A stretch of DNA of 64,000 nucleotides from Pseudomonas paeninsulae (GCF_035621475.1 NZ_CP141799.1:3274501-3338500); one strand, 5' to 3'. Numbered from the stretch's first letter, positions 45,161 through 54,904 are shown. Notes: a model not told the origin generated them from the letters alone. A program made the numbers and translations.

Positions 45161-48096
45161 GCGTAAATCCCTCCCGTCGCAACGAAGCCGGCAACCGTGC
45201 CTGGCAGATAGGTCTCGCCGGCCGCGCTGGTAAAGATCAGGCCCAGCGTTGCCAGTTCGTAGCGCTTGCCGGTCACTGTGCCAGCGTTGATGAAAGTCAT
45301 GCCGATGCAGTCAACCTGACCCTGCTGCGCGGCTTGGCAGAATCGAGCGCTGAACGCTGGCGAGTTTGACAGCGTGAGTGTTGTGCCGCGGATGTAGATC
45401 ATGCCTTGCGATGTGGCGGATAGGCCAATTACCGCGCCCGAGAGTATGGACCATGGGGATGTGGCTCGAATCATCCCGCCGAGAGTGGCGGCCGCCAGCC
45501 CGTAAACCCCGGAAAGACCCACGTCAGCCAGGTCAATAATTGACCCTGCGCCGGCCGATTCCAGCGCGTATAGCCCGGCCGCCGTGCTCGTTACGTGGAC
45601 CCCGCGCAACTTCCACCTGCCAAAGGATGTGCCATATATGGTTCTGGCTGCCGATGAGATGACGTAACTGGCCAGGGCTGCACTGTCGCCGAGGATTTCA
45701 AACGTCCCGGACCCGACAAATGCCTTGAGCACTGCGCCGCTATAGGTGCCCGCCAGCCCAAGCTGGATGGTCACGTTGTAGATGCTGGCGTCTAGCGCAG
45801 CGGCCACGTCGATGGCCTTCTGGATAGTCAGGAAGGCGCCGCCCGCTGCGTTCGTTCGCCCGTTATTGCTGTCGTTGCCGTCAGTGCGGACGTAGTAGGT
45901 GCGATCCGCCTTCAGGACCTCGCGCCCGCCGAGCGGCGCCAGACCGTCGGCGCGAAGGTAGCTGATGCAGCGCCAGTTACCCGAACCCAGCGAAACGAAC
46001 TCGGCGACGTCGCCGGCTGCGGTCGTGATGTTGGCTACGGTCGGCAGGATGAGCGACGTGGCGTTGTGGGTCAGCGTCAGCGCGCCCTGGAAAACAAGCC
46101 GGCGGAGCGCGCCGGATGCAATGGTGCCAAGCGCGGTTATCGTCGTGGTGCCGCTGATGCTGATTGTGTTGGCCTTGGCCGCGCCAATATCCACCGTGGC
46201 GGCCGACGCAAGTGTGACGATGGCGGCTTCGTTGAGCGCCGTGGTCAGCGCGCCCGGCAGCATACCGATCAGCGTCCAGGCGTCTGCCTCGGTGCGCTTG
46301 AGTGTGGCGGCGGCATACTGACCGGACAGCGAGAAACTACCGGCTGTCACGCCGTTGATTGATACGCCAGCCGCCGCCGTGATGGTCACACTACCGGCCG
46401 CGCCTTGCTCGATGTGGATCTCCGCGTCAGCCGCCCAGGCTACGGTCGCCTGCGTCGGAAGGGTCACGGTCTGCGCTGTGCCGTCGAGGCTCCTGTTGTA
46501 GGTGTTGTTGTCAGCCAGGGCGAGGGTTTTGTTGCCGGCGAAGGTCTGCACGACAGCGAGCGAAGCGCCGGCAGATGGGGTGGCGTACTCCTGAGCAGTG
46601 CCCGCCGCATTCATCCGCAGCACTTGCAGGGCCGTACCTTTGGCCAGGCGGGCCGGCGCACCACTGGCACCGCCGACGATCAGGTCAGCGGCCACGGTCA
46701 TCGGGTTGGCCATCTTGGCCGCAAGGTCGGTAGTCAGGTTGGTGACTGTGCTCTGCGCCTGGGTGCCGGTGTGCGTGCCGCGGTCGCGCAGGGCTGCATC
46801 TGCTGCGTTCGCAGTGGCGCCGCTGGCCACGCTGTCGGATTTCGTCTTGTCGGCGGCCGACATGAAGCCCGGCACGCTGGTGGTCGCCGCGCTGTGTGCG
46901 GTCCCGCCTGCGCCGAAGTGGTCGGTTATCTGCTTCTGCAGCTTGCCGAATGCCTCCAGCACGCTATCGGTCGCGGCCACTGCCGTGCCGACTGCCAGGC
47001 TGAGGCCGGTGAGTACGGCGGCGCGCACGCGGGCGGCGGTAAACCACTTGTTCGTCGGGGTGCCCGACTCGGCCAGGCTGTCGGTGTCGGCGTTGGCGGT
47101 GGCGCCCGACGCCACGCCGCCCAGCTTCGCCTTCTCGGCGTCGGTGTAGGCGGTGGTGTCGGCGTTGGACTCATACAGGGTCTTAACCTGCGCCGCAGTG
47201 ATCGGGTCAGCGCTGCCAGCCTGAGCCACCCATTCGCTGTCGCTGCCATCCCAGATGTAGCGCAGCACGGGGTCAGCGGCGCCGGCATCGACGTCGGCGT
47301 AGTCGCCCGCCACGCCAGTAGGCACGGCGGCCTGCAGTGCGGCGAGGTTGGTGTAGGTGCCGCGGTAGTGCTGGGCCTCCAGGCCGGCGAGCTTGGATTT
47401 CTCCGCCGTGGTGTAGTTCTCGTCGCTGAGCACCTTGGCGCCATCCACATCGACCTTGCCTGCCAGCCCCGAGGTTAGCGCCGCAGGTTGCACGGCAGTG
47501 TCGGCAAGCGCGCCTTGTGCCGCGGTGGCTGCGCCAATGTCAGCCGGGACCACTGGAATGTACGGTCGGCCCGACAGATCATCATAAAGGCCACTGGTTG
47601 CTACGAACGCCAGGTCGAGCGGCTGCACAGCGGTATCAGCCTTGGCGCCCTGCGCAGTAGTCGCCGCGCCGATGGCGGCCGGCGTCGGCAGGTCGTGGAC
47701 GTGATCGGCCCGCGCAGCGTCCGGGCTGGTTCCGGCCGCAGCGGCGCCGAGCGGCTGCGGCACGGCATCGCTGACGACCGCGCCTCGCAGCCCTTCCACG
47801 CTGGCCTTGGTCAGCCGCGCACTGATCGGTGCGCCAGCCTCCCAGTCGAGCGCGGTCGTGCTCTCCTGGCCGCGATCGACATCGAGCACGCCAGCCGCCT
47901 GGGCGGTAACGCGCACAACCTCCCACGCGGTTTCGCTGCCGTTGATGTCGAGCAGGGCCAGGGTCAGCAGGTAGTGATCGCCCGTACCCAGGCCGGCGAG
48001 CAGTGCCGCATCGGCGGGCGTGATGGAAAGCTGGACGGCCGAAGCCGTGGCCGGCAGCGACAAAGCGCTGGACCAGTTGTTGAGGAAGAGTTGCAT
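45157..48096 (-). CDS. Tail fibre with beta-helix receptor-binding end
   Basis: A 979-residue protein. The N-terminal ~90 residues (MQLFLNNWSSALSLPATAS..) probably attach to the tail tip. A repeat-rich shaft follows, with the phrases TAQGAKADTAVQPLDLA, AAQGALADTAVQPAAL, KLGGVASGATANADTD and KSDSVASGATANAADA, typical of phage fibres. From about residue 730 (ADRTYYVRTDGNDSNNGRTN, TIQKAIDVAAAL) the sequence has the parallel beta-helix (pectate-lyase-like) pattern of receptor-binding tips. This part probably sets host range. Confidence 0.85.
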   Translation of the reverse strand: MQLFLNNWSSALSLPATASAVQLSITPADAALLAGLGTGDHYLLTLALLDINGSETAWEVVRVTAQAAGVLDVDRGQESTTALDWEAGAPISARLTKASVEGLRGAVVSDAVPQPLGAAAAGTSPDAARADHVHDLPTPAAIGAATTAQGAKADTAVQPLDLAFVATSGLYDDLSGRPYIPVVPADIGAATAAQGALADTAVQPAALTSGLAGKVDVDGAKVLSDENYTTAEKSKLAGLEAQHYRGTYTNLAALQAAVPTGVAGDYADVDAGAADPVLRYIWDGSDSEWVAQAGSADPITAAQVKTLYESNADTTAYTDAEKAKLGGVASGATANADTDSLAESGTPTNKWFTAARVRAAVLTGLSLAVGTAVAATDSVLEAFGKLQKQITDHFGAGGTAHSAATTSVPGFMSAADKTKSDSVASGATANAADAALRDRGTHTGTQAQSTVTNLTTDLAAKMANPMTVAADLIVGGASGAPARLAKGTALQVLRMNAAGTAQEYATPSAGASLAVVQTFAGNKTLALADNNTYNRSLDGTAQTVTLPTQATVAWAADAEIHIEQGAAGSVTITAAAGVSINGVTAGSFSLSGQYAAATLKRTEADAWTLIGMLPGALTTALNEAAIVTLASAATVDIGAAKANTISISGTTTITALGTIASGALRRLVFQGALTLTHNATSLILPTVANITTAAGDVAEFVSLGSGNWRCISYLRADGLAPLGGREVLKADRTYYVRTDGNDSNNGRTNAAGGAFLTIQKAIDVAAALDASIYNVTIQLGLAGTYSGAVLKAFVGSGTFEILGDSAALASYVISSAARTIYGTSFGRWKLRGVHVTSTAAGLYALESAGAGSIIDLADVGLSGVYGLAAATLGGMIRATSPWSILSGAVIGLSATSQGMIYIRGTTLTLSNSPAFSARFCQAAQQGQVDCIGMTFINAGTVTGKRYELATLGLIFTSAAGETYLPGTVAGFVATGGIYA

Positions 48097-48109
48097 GGAT
48101 GACTCCTGG

Positions 48110-49705
48110 CTATGTCCAGCTTACTGGCGTGTCAGCAAATAGCGCAGCTTCACCCGTGACCGGGTTGTAGGCGCTGTAGGTGGTCGGCTCCGACATCGTG
48201 GTGGCGTGCGGCGGCAATGCGCCTGCCGGGCACAGCGGCTTGATGACCTTTTCGCCGGTGTAGGGGTTGGCGGCCGTCAGCGCCAGAATGTTATTAGACA
48301 AGCGCACCACCCCGAATACGTTGATCGTGTCGGTCGGCCGCTTGTATTGATCGAAGGTCAGCGCCATGGTCGGCACCAAATTGCTGCGCCATATATCGCC
48401 GCTGATTTCGTAGGTGTATGTGGGCGCGCCTTCGAGGCGCCGGATCTCACTAACCGTGCCGGAACGCACGTCTGAATCATCGCGCCATTGGCCGCCATAG
48501 CTACCCCAGGCCTGCCCGGCCCAGGCCTTTGTGGAGTGGCGCGAGAACTCCCGCGACTCGGTGAAACTGACCGAAGCTCCGGCATAACTGAGCGTGAGGG
48601 TGCGGCTGTAGATGCAGGCCCCGTGGTATTCCTCGGTGTACGAAGCATTGCCCACCACGCCGGCACTGGCCTCGAAGCAGGAGCCACCAGATGCCGCAAA
48701 GACGCGGCGGTAGATATGCTGACCTTCGATGGCCGTCACCTTGATCGGTGCGTCATTGGTCACGTAACTGCCGCTTACGTCCAGCGTCACCGGGGTAGGT
48801 GTGCCGGCATGAAACAGCATGGCGACAATCCGCGCCGACACCCCGCGGTCGTCCGTGCCGAGCCGGCCCTGCGCAAAGCCGCTGTAGTAAATAATCGACT
48901 CTTTGACGTCATCGATATAGCCACAGGCCGGCGCGCTGCCGGTGTGATCCTCCAGCACGGATGCCGACCGGCCGGCTGTCTCTTGCTTGCTGTGCGCGGC
49001 TACTCCATTCGTGCCGGTCGCCACGCCAAGGGTCTCGCTGCGCGAGCGCAAGCGGGTCAGGGTCACGGCAAGCGTGGTGCCTGGGCTGCCGGTCAAGGTC
49101 AGCAACAAAAAACCCACAGGCCAGGCCTTAACGCCGTCGGCATACAGCATGACAATGGCCGAGCGACCATCTGCGGCAATGTCCTCGACTGTCGCGTGGT
49201 AGGAGCTCACGCCGCTCAGGCCCGGCGTGAGCTGCCCCATAGCGCTGGCGGTGATGGCAACGCTCACCGGCACCGTGACTGGCGCGGCGGCAAAATCACC
49301 AAAGCGGCGCAACTGGAAGCTCATGCTCAGCGAGGCGCCTTGGAGGAATATATGGTCGCGCAGGGCCGTGCACAGCCAGCGCGTGCCGTCGTCTGCAGGG
49401 TAGATCCAGCCACCAGCTTTTGTCCCGTGGATAGCGGCGTTGGCGTAGGTGCCGCCCACGATGAACTGGTCGCGCCACTCACGTCCCGCCAGCGTATCGG
49501 CGGCTAGCTCGGTCTCGCTGCGCAGCACCTCAGGCGCGCCAGGCAGCCGCTGGGCAAAGGTGTAGCCGCTAATGTCGGCGTGCGCCGGATCAGCGGGCGG
49601 CTGCCACCATGGCATGGTCGCGGCATTCGGCAAGGTCAGCACGCCGCCCTGCACTTTGCCATGCCAAGGCACGCCCCATACCGGCGCACTCACACTGCAA
49701 CCCAT
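48110..49705 (-). CDS. Phage tail structural protein, unknown
   Basis: A 531-residue beta-rich protein without a recognised family. It begins MGCSVSAPVWGVPWHGKVQG and contains aromatic-rich segments (RTLTLSYAGASVSFTESREF, YEISGDIWRSNLVPTMAL) and a late PTTYSAYNPVTGEAALF. Its place between the tip proteins and the fibre suggests a baseplate or central tip component. It overlaps the next upstream gene by 16 bases. Confidence 0.6.
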   Translation of the reverse strand: MGCSVSAPVWGVPWHGKVQGGVLTLPNAATMPWWQPPADPAHADISGYTFAQRLPGAPEVLRSETELAADTLAGREWRDQFIVGGTYANAAIHGTKAGGWIYPADDGTRWLCTALRDHIFLQGASLSMSFQLRRFGDFAAAPVTVPVSVAITASAMGQLTPGLSGVSSYHATVEDIAADGRSAIVMLYADGVKAWPVGFLLLTLTGSPGTTLAVTLTRLRSRSETLGVATGTNGVAAHSKQETAGRSASVLEDHTGSAPACGYIDDVKESIIYYSGFAQGRLGTDDRGVSARIVAMLFHAGTPTPVTLDVSGSYVTNDAPIKVTAIEGQHIYRRVFAASGGSCFEASAGVVGNASYTEEYHGACIYSRTLTLSYAGASVSFTESREFSRHSTKAWAGQAWGSYGGQWRDDSDVRSGTVSEIRRLEGAPTYTYEISGDIWRSNLVPTMALTFDQYKRPTDTINVFGVVRLSNNILALTAANPYTGEKVIKPLCPAGALPPHATTMSEPTTYSAYNPVTGEAALFADTPVSWT

Positions 49706-50145
49706 GCAGGGTTGGCAAACTCCAGCACCACCTCGGCGCCATTGGCATCGGTGAAACGCTGGGTTTTAAATGCTGGCAGCACAAACAGGCCGTCGCTGCT
49801 GGGGTAGCCGGCGGGCCATAGCTCGTTGTCGGGCACGGTCTTGCCGGCGGCTACCTTGGTCTTTTCCGTCAGCGGACTGGCGATGCCGCCAGTGGTAGCG
49901 GCTGGCTCCTTGTAGCTGCTGCGGCTAGTGGTGGCCGGGATGGCACCGACCGACTGAATCGTCTTGAGTGGACGGCGCTGCCTGACCGGCTGGGTCAGCT
50001 TGTTGAGGTCATCGACTACCGATTTACCGGTGCGCTCTTCGATGATGCGCTGGCCCGTGGCCTTGCGCTCAGCCTCGCCAGTCGGGGCGCGGCGGGCGGC
50101 CATGCCGCTGGCGATGGCTTGGCGTTGCTCCTGCAGAGTGGCCAT
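49690..50145 (-). CDS. Phage tail protein, unknown
   Basis: A 151-residue protein: a charged, helical N-terminus (MATLQEQRQAIASGMAARRA), a basic linker (QPVRQRRPLK) and a beta-type C-terminus (LWPAGYPSSDGLFVLPAFKT). No family is recognised. The start is two bases from the stop of the 50148 gene, so it is part of the tail-tip transcription unit. Confidence 0.55.
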   Translation of the reverse strand: MATLQEQRQAIASGMAARRAPTGEAERKATGQRIIEERTGKSVVDDLNKLTQPVRQRRPLKTIQSVGAIPATTSRSSYKEPAATTGGIASPLTEKTKVAAGKTVPDNELWPAGYPSSDGLFVLPAFKTQRFTDANGAEVVLEFANPAWVAV

Positions 50146-50147
50146 GG

Positions 50148-51851
50148 CTACAGCTCCAGTGGGTCGTTAGGGATGCCGACGCGGTACAGCGTTTCGGCGG
50201 TGAGTTTGTTTTCGTCGCGCTCATCGGCCGGGATCTCGTCCAGCGGAATGTTCAAATCTCGCGGGAAGGTTTCCGTGCCGCCGCCTGCGTCGTTGTTGCC
50301 GCTGAAGCCCAGGATGTTTTCGTCGTAGGGCGGCAGCAGCCAGCCGGACAGCTGGGTCGGCATAATCAGCCCGTCGCCCGAGTCCTCGGCGCCGACCACG
50401 CCAGTGCCGAGCATGGCCGGCAGGGTCAGCGGATCACTGGCACCGCCACCGCGCATCACGGCGATGGTCAAGGTGGTGATGGCGCTGCCGCTGGCCAGGT
50501 CGAAGCTGTCAGTGATGCGCCGACACTTGCCGCGCGCGGTGACGCCCTGACTGGTGATCTCCAGGGTGTGGATCAGGTCCACGCCCATGGCCATACTGGT
50601 CGGCACGGCCCAGCTGATCAGGGTCTCGCGGTGGGCGGCGATGATTTCAGTCTGACCGATGCGCAGTGCGACGTTGATCGCGGCGGATCGGCGGGCTTCG
50701 TCTACCAGGTCGACGGCGCCGCTCTCGCCGTCAGTGATTGGGTCGGCTTCCCAGGCCTCAGCGGCATCGTCCTCGACTTCAAAGGAATAGCTGGCACGCT
50801 GCACAATACGCCCGTCTGCGCTTTCCCCGGCGGCCGTAGCCAGCACCAGGCTGTAGGTCTCGGTGACGGCCTGCGCATAGCGCCGAACGCCGGTCCATGC
50901 CGCGCCCAGCAATAGATCAGGGAAATTGTTGATCCACGCCGTTCCGTCGCCGCAGGGGTCGACCGCAGTCAGTGGCAGGCGGTAGTAGATCGGATTGATG
51001 ATCGCCTGACCTTTGCCGGCGGCCGCATCTTCCACCATTTCGACGGTCGGTAGCTCGCTGGGGAAGCCGCGCCATGCGCAGAACCCGCTGTTGCCGGTGC
51101 TGGTTCCCGTCTCCGGGTGCTGCCAGGTGTAGCGCTGGTTGCGCTGCCACAGTCGCGAATAACGGTAGCTGAATTCAATCTCGACCCGGCTGGTCATGTT
51201 GCTCAGTGGCGCCAGATCCAGGCCCAGGCTTTGATCGAGCGTGGTGCCGGGGCCGAAGACGAAGTGCGGCGCGGCGGCATACCAGCTGGTCACGCGCAGA
51301 TCACCAGCCGGCGAGCAATCCAGGCTGACCGGGATGGTGCTCAGGCGCTCGATCGCATAGTCCCAATGACTGCGGCCATCGGTCAGCTCGAACACGTCCG
51401 CCGACCAGTAGCCGCCAGCCAGCGTATCGATATCGGCAATGGTCTTGGCCTCGACCCGCTGCTGCAGTTGGTCGCTGCATTCGCACGACAAGAGGCGGGT
51501 GGTCGGGTTCCAGGTCGGGCTGATGATCACGCCGGTATAGCGACGGGCCTCGGTGGTGATGCCGGCCGTGGTGCTGATGTAATCGAGGCTGACGGCTTTG
51601 CCGATCCAGTCGGTCGGCACCACTGGCCCGGGCGGCAAGTACAGGGTAAAGCCGCCGACGCCCGCGGCGCCTTCCTCCCGATCCACGTCGACACTGCCGG
51701 TTAGCTGCGCCGTCAGGTCTACGCCGCCCACGGTGAGGCGCAGGCGCCAGCGGTAGCCAATGCCGCGCAGCACGTAGTCCGGCGCACGGAAAGCGCGCGC
51801 ACTGGAGCCGTTGAGCGTGACGCCATTCAGCGCCGAGCTATTGAGCGCCAT
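50148..51851 (-). CDS. Phage tail tip/hub protein
   Basis: A 567-residue protein (MALNSSALNGVTLNGSSARAF...), with a beta-rich N-terminal part that includes WRLRLTVGGVDLTAQLTGSV and EARRYTGVIISPTWNPTTRL, followed by long mixed segments and an acidic C-terminus. The N-terminal layout (a short ORF of phage-coat type, then a two-barrel hub with 'tGvI..p..n..t..l.C.CsD') is like hub proteins of long-tailed phages. The assignment is based on position after the tape measure and on this pattern. Confidence 0.6.
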   Translation of the reverse strand: MALNSSALNGVTLNGSSARAFRAPDYVLRGIGYRWRLRLTVGGVDLTAQLTGSVDVDREEGAAGVGGFTLYLPPGPVVPTDWIGKAVSLDYISTTAGITTEARRYTGVIISPTWNPTTRLLSCECSDQLQQRVEAKTIADIDTLAGGYWSADVFELTDGRSHWDYAIERLSTIPVSLDCSPAGDLRVTSWYAAAPHFVFGPGTTLDQSLGLDLAPLSNMTSRVEIEFSYRYSRLWQRNQRYTWQHPETGTSTGNSGFCAWRGFPSELPTVEMVEDAAAGKGQAIINPIYYRLPLTAVDPCGDGTAWINNFPDLLLGAAWTGVRRYAQAVTETYSLVLATAAGESADGRIVQRASYSFEVEDDAAEAWEADPITDGESGAVDLVDEARRSAAINVALRIGQTEIIAAHRETLISWAVPTSMAMGVDLIHTLEITSQGVTARGKCRRITDSFDLASGSAITTLTIAVMRGGGASDPLTLPAMLGTGVVGAEDSGDGLIMPTQLSGWLLPPYDENILGFSGNNDAGGGTETFPRDLNIPLDEIPADERDENKLTAETLYRVGIPNDPLEL

Positions 51852-52360
51852 CAGGCTTCTTCCCAGGCCATCGACCAGCTATGAGCGCCAGCGCCGGAGT
51901 CGTAGCCCCTGGCTGGACGCGAGGCGAACACGCTATAGACCGGCATCCAGGCCACTTGATACAGGCTCGCGCCGGTCACGGCCGTTACGGTGACCTCGCC
52001 GTCGACGGTACTGCAGGCCGCCGGCAGCCACTCGTCACCAACCAAGGCAAAGGCCCAGGGCGCTTGGTCCGGGCGCGGCGTGCTGGGCAGGGTGAACACC
52101 AGGTCGGCGCTGATCATGTTGTCGACCTGGGTTGAGCGAAATTCCAGCGGCTGGCTGTAGTCCAGCGCGCCAAGGCCTGGCGGCATCCAGCCCTGGGCAC
52201 TGATAGACCCGGCCGCCCGCTCCCATAAGGTCGCTTTGATGCCGGCGCCATCACTCATACGGTGCAGGTGTTCAGCGCCTATCGGGTCGTCACTCAATAC
52301 CGGCGCACCGGCATGCAGTACGATCGGCACGCCGCCGAGCATGAGTTGGGGTTGCGACAT
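51851..52360 (-). CDS. Phage distal-tail protein, unknown
   Basis: A 169-residue beta-rich protein (MSQPQLMLGGVPIVLHAGAP..., LEFRSTQVDNMISADLVF, YQVAWMPVYSVFAS) coded directly after the tape measure, where siphophages place the distal tail protein. No motif proves the role. Its stop and the next ATG overlap by one base. Confidence 0.6.
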   Translation of the reverse strand: MSQPQLMLGGVPIVLHAGAPVLSDDPIGAEHLHRMSDGAGIKATLWERAAGSISAQGWMPPGLGALDYSQPLEFRSTQVDNMISADLVFTLPSTPRPDQAPWAFALVGDEWLPAACSTVDGEVTVTAVTGASLYQVAWMPVYSVFASRPARGYDSGAGAHSWSMAWEEA

Positions 52361-52372
52361 GGGTGGCTCCGA

Positions 52373-54346
52373 TTAGCGGGTGCGGCCGAATTTGACGGCG
52401 GTACGTTTGAGGATGCGGTCGAACTGGTCACCATCGGCCAGCAGGCCGATCTTCTCGCCGCCGATATTCAGGTCGACGCGACCGAGGTCGCGGCCGGGCT
52501 GTGCGCCGGGCGCGCTCATGGCGGCACTGACCAGCCCGCCGTCGGCAAAGCGCGGCATGTGCAGGCCGTTCATCTTGTCGAGCATGGTGGTGCCGTACTG
52601 CTTAACCGCGGCGGCGCGCATGACGTACTCGCCGTTACTCAGGCGCGCCATGATGCTGTCGCTGGTGCCGCTGCCGGGGCCGCGGACGTGGCCGCCCGTG
52701 GCGAAGCCTTGCGGCTCCGGGCCAGGGTCGACCATGGTATAGGGCGTGCTGAAATCGTATTGCGCGCCGACTTCGATCATTACCTTGGTGCTGGCCAGGT
52801 CGTCGATGGCCTTCTTGACTGCGGCGAGTGCCGTGTCGTCCATCTTTAGGCTGACTTGCATGTCTTTCAGTGCGGCAGCCTTGGTCTGTACGTCGAGCAT
52901 TTCCGCCTTGATTGCCTTCAGCTTGTCCTCGGCGTTGGTCTGCTCGATATCGTTGGCGGCCAGCTCAATGGCTTGCAGTTCCTTGATAAAGCCGCCGAAG
53001 CCGTAGGTGTTCTCGCCGGCCGCAGCTAGATCCTGCAGCATCTTCAGCGCGGCCTGCGCCTGCGCCTGCGCCCCCGCGATGTCACCATTTTGCAGCGCCT
53101 GGCGAGCGCCGACCTTTAGCGCCTGAGCGCCGCCATACGACGCCTCGCCGTCGCCATTCAGCCCGGCCAGCGCCTCTTGGTAGCGTTTATCGATGTCCAG
53201 CCGCTCGTCGCGGATCTTCTTGAGTTCGCTGTTGGCTTTTTTCTCGGCAGAGACTAGGGCGGCAGTTCCTTTCTTTGCGGCCTTGGCCATTTCCTCCTGG
53301 GACGACTTCAGGTCGGCAACATCCCTGGCGCGAAGCACTTGCATTTCTTTTGCGTGCAGGGCGAATAAACCCTCGCGGTATTCGTGCTGGGACTTCTCCT
53401 GCTCTGCGCCCTCCCTACCTTGCTTTAGCGACTCTTTGAGCGGGTCAGTGATGACCTTATACAGGCCGACGAGAGGGGTGAGCGCGGCGACTTCCTCTAG
53501 CAATTTCAGCGTGTTCTGCAGCGGCTTGTCGTTCGCCGCCAAGCCGCTGATGGCCTCGGCGGCGCTCACCATTGCCTTGGTTGCTCGCTCCGACGTGCCG
53601 GTCAGCTTGTCGAATGCGCCGACCAGATCCAGCGCAGCATTCTGTAGGCGCTGGCTGGCCGTGCCGAAGGTGTCGCCGAACGCCTCGGCCTCCTTGGCCA
53701 GCTTGGGCAGCTGCTCAATCAGCGCATTGGCCAGCACGTCCGAGGTGAGCTCGCCCGCTTTGGCCATGTCGCGCAGCGCGCCAGTTGGCACGCCCAGGCT
53801 GTCCGCCAGCGCCTGCAGTAGTCGCGGCGAGTTCTCGGCCAAGGCGTTGAACTCTTCACCACGCAACACGCCGGAGCCCATAGCCTGCGAGAACTGAATC
53901 AGCGTACTGGTGGCTTCTGCGGTTGACGCCCCGGAGATACGCAGGGATTTTGAAACCGCCTCGGTCACCTTGAGAATGTCCTCCTGGCTGCGTCCAGCCT
54001 CGCGCATGACTGGCGCCAGGCGGGAATACAGCTGAACAACGGGGGTTAATGCGGCGCCGTTCTCGTTGGCGATCCGGCGAACCTCGGTAGCAGCCCTGTT
54101 GAACTCTTCCTGTGATTTTGTCGCCAGCTTGAGTCGAGTTTCGATCAGCTTGCCCTGGTCGGCCAGGTTGGCGTACTCGGCCGCCGCGCGCTGCAGCACC
54201 GCGACACTGATCAAGCCTTTCAGCGCGACCCCTGCCGACTCGATCTTGGTGTTCATGCTGTCGAGCTGCTTGTTGACCTCGTTGAACGCAGCCTTCGAGT
54301 TGTTCTTGCCGTCGATGACCAGCTGTGTGGTGACTTTGCTGGCCAT
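52373..54346 (-). CDS. Tail tape measure protein
   Basis: This protein sets the tail length and is ejected with the DNA. The 657-residue sequence has the tape-measure N-terminal domain (about 60-250: LADQGKLIETRLKLATKSQE, RGEEFNALAENSPRLLQALADSLGVPTGALRDMAKAGELTSDVL), a long coiled-coil/helical centre, a hydrophobic patch near 270-300 and a Gly-rich C-terminus (GFATGGHVRGPGSG). At about 1.5 angstroms per residue it predicts a tail near 100 nm. Confidence 0.9.
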   Translation of the reverse strand: MASKVTTQLVIDGKNNSKAAFNEVNKQLDSMNTKIESAGVALKGLISVAVLQRAAAEYANLADQGKLIETRLKLATKSQEEFNRAATEVRRIANENGAALTPVVQLYSRLAPVMREAGRSQEDILKVTEAVSKSLRISGASTAEATSTLIQFSQAMGSGVLRGEEFNALAENSPRLLQALADSLGVPTGALRDMAKAGELTSDVLANALIEQLPKLAKEAEAFGDTFGTASQRLQNAALDLVGAFDKLTGTSERATKAMVSAAEAISGLAANDKPLQNTLKLLEEVAALTPLVGLYKVITDPLKESLKQGREGAEQEKSQHEYREGLFALHAKEMQVLRARDVADLKSSQEEMAKAAKKGTAALVSAEKKANSELKKIRDERLDIDKRYQEALAGLNGDGEASYGGAQALKVGARQALQNGDIAGAQAQAQAALKMLQDLAAAGENTYGFGGFIKELQAIELAANDIEQTNAEDKLKAIKAEMLDVQTKAAALKDMQVSLKMDDTALAAVKKAIDDLASTKVMIEVGAQYDFSTPYTMVDPGPEPQGFATGGHVRGPGSGTSDSIMARLSNGEYVMRAAAVKQYGTTMLDKMNGLHMPRFADGGLVSAAMSAPGAQPGRDLGRVDLNIGGEKIGLLADGDQFDRILKRTAVKFGRTR

Positions 54347-54887
54347 TAGCTGAACTCCTTCAATATTTTGCTGAATTGCTTGCCTTCGGCCTGGGCGGCA
54401 CGGGCGACGATCATTGCAAGACGGTTGCGGGCGCGGTCTTCTTGGTCAATGGCGGACAGATAGGTTTCGATCTGCGCCAGGCTGTAGTCGCGCACAGCCC
54501 CCACAGAGTGCCCGGCGCCAATCAGTCGCTGGACGACAGTTCCCCACTCAGCGCCCTTACCATTGCCGGCAGGGCTTCGCCGAAAAAACCAGAGTTCACT
54601 CGCACCACCTCGGCGAGCAGTTGCACGGCCACCGTCGACGGCAGGCGCCACAGCTGCCAGCGGTTAAGGCTGGTGGTCACGCGCAGCAGGCCGCGCAGCT
54701 CTTTGCTGTGCGTTGCGGCGTAGCGGTTGATCTGTTGCACGCTGGCCGTGGCGAACAGCTCCACCAGGGCGCTGGCGGCTTTGCCGTAGCGCTCAAAGTG
54801 GCGCAGCTTGACCGGCAGAATCTGCACGGCACGGCCCATTACCCCGACCGTCACCGGCTCAGGGAACAGGATCTGCAATTCGGACAT
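54346..54887 (-). CDS. Tail assembly chaperone gpGT (via -1 frameshift)
   Basis: The frame-0 gene (54522-54887) contains the slippery heptamer T TTT TTC at 54588-54582, in the correct phase (codons 100-102: GGT TTT TTC). A -1 slip there enters an open frame that runs to 54346, giving a predicted 180-residue fusion whose added part (RRSPAGNGKGAEWGTVVQRL, AGHSVGAVRDYSLAQIETYL, EDRARNRLAMIVARAAQAEG) is the helical T domain. The fusion product ends at the tape-measure start. The lambda G/GT pair works this way and the ratio matters for tail assembly. The frame-shifted segment has no start of its own with a ribosome site. Confidence 0.8.
54522..54887 (-). CDS. Tail assembly chaperone gpG
   Basis: The unshifted product, 121 residues: MSELQILFPEPVTVGVMGRA, AVQILPVKLRHFERYGKAAS, LVELFATASVQQINRYAATH, SKELRGLLRVTTSLNRWQLW. 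It is helical, with the position and size of the siphophage G protein between major tail protein and tape measure. It keeps the tape measure soluble before tail-tube polymerisation. Ends 60 bases after the slippery site. Confidence 0.8.
   Translation of the reverse strand: MSELQILFPEPVTVGVMGRAVQILPVKLRHFERYGKAASALVELFATASVQQINRYAATHSKELRGLLRVTTSLNRWQLWRLPSTVAVQLLAEVVRVNSGFFGEALPAMVRALSGELSSSD
54582..54588 (-). promoter_or_regulatory. -1 programmed frameshift site
   Basis: T TTT TTC on the minus strand (gaaaaaa on plus), in phase with the frame-0 gene (codon 102 is TTC). It matches the X XXY YYZ rule for -1 slippage. Confidence 0.8.
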
Positions 54888-54904
54888 GCCAATCTCCAGG
54901 TAAT

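Noticed and set aside
54346..54651. Separate gene starting MAPAVDGGRA between chaperone and tape measure
   Set aside because: It has no ribosome site, most of it lies antiparallel in frame to gpG, and it is explained as the -1 frameshift extension.
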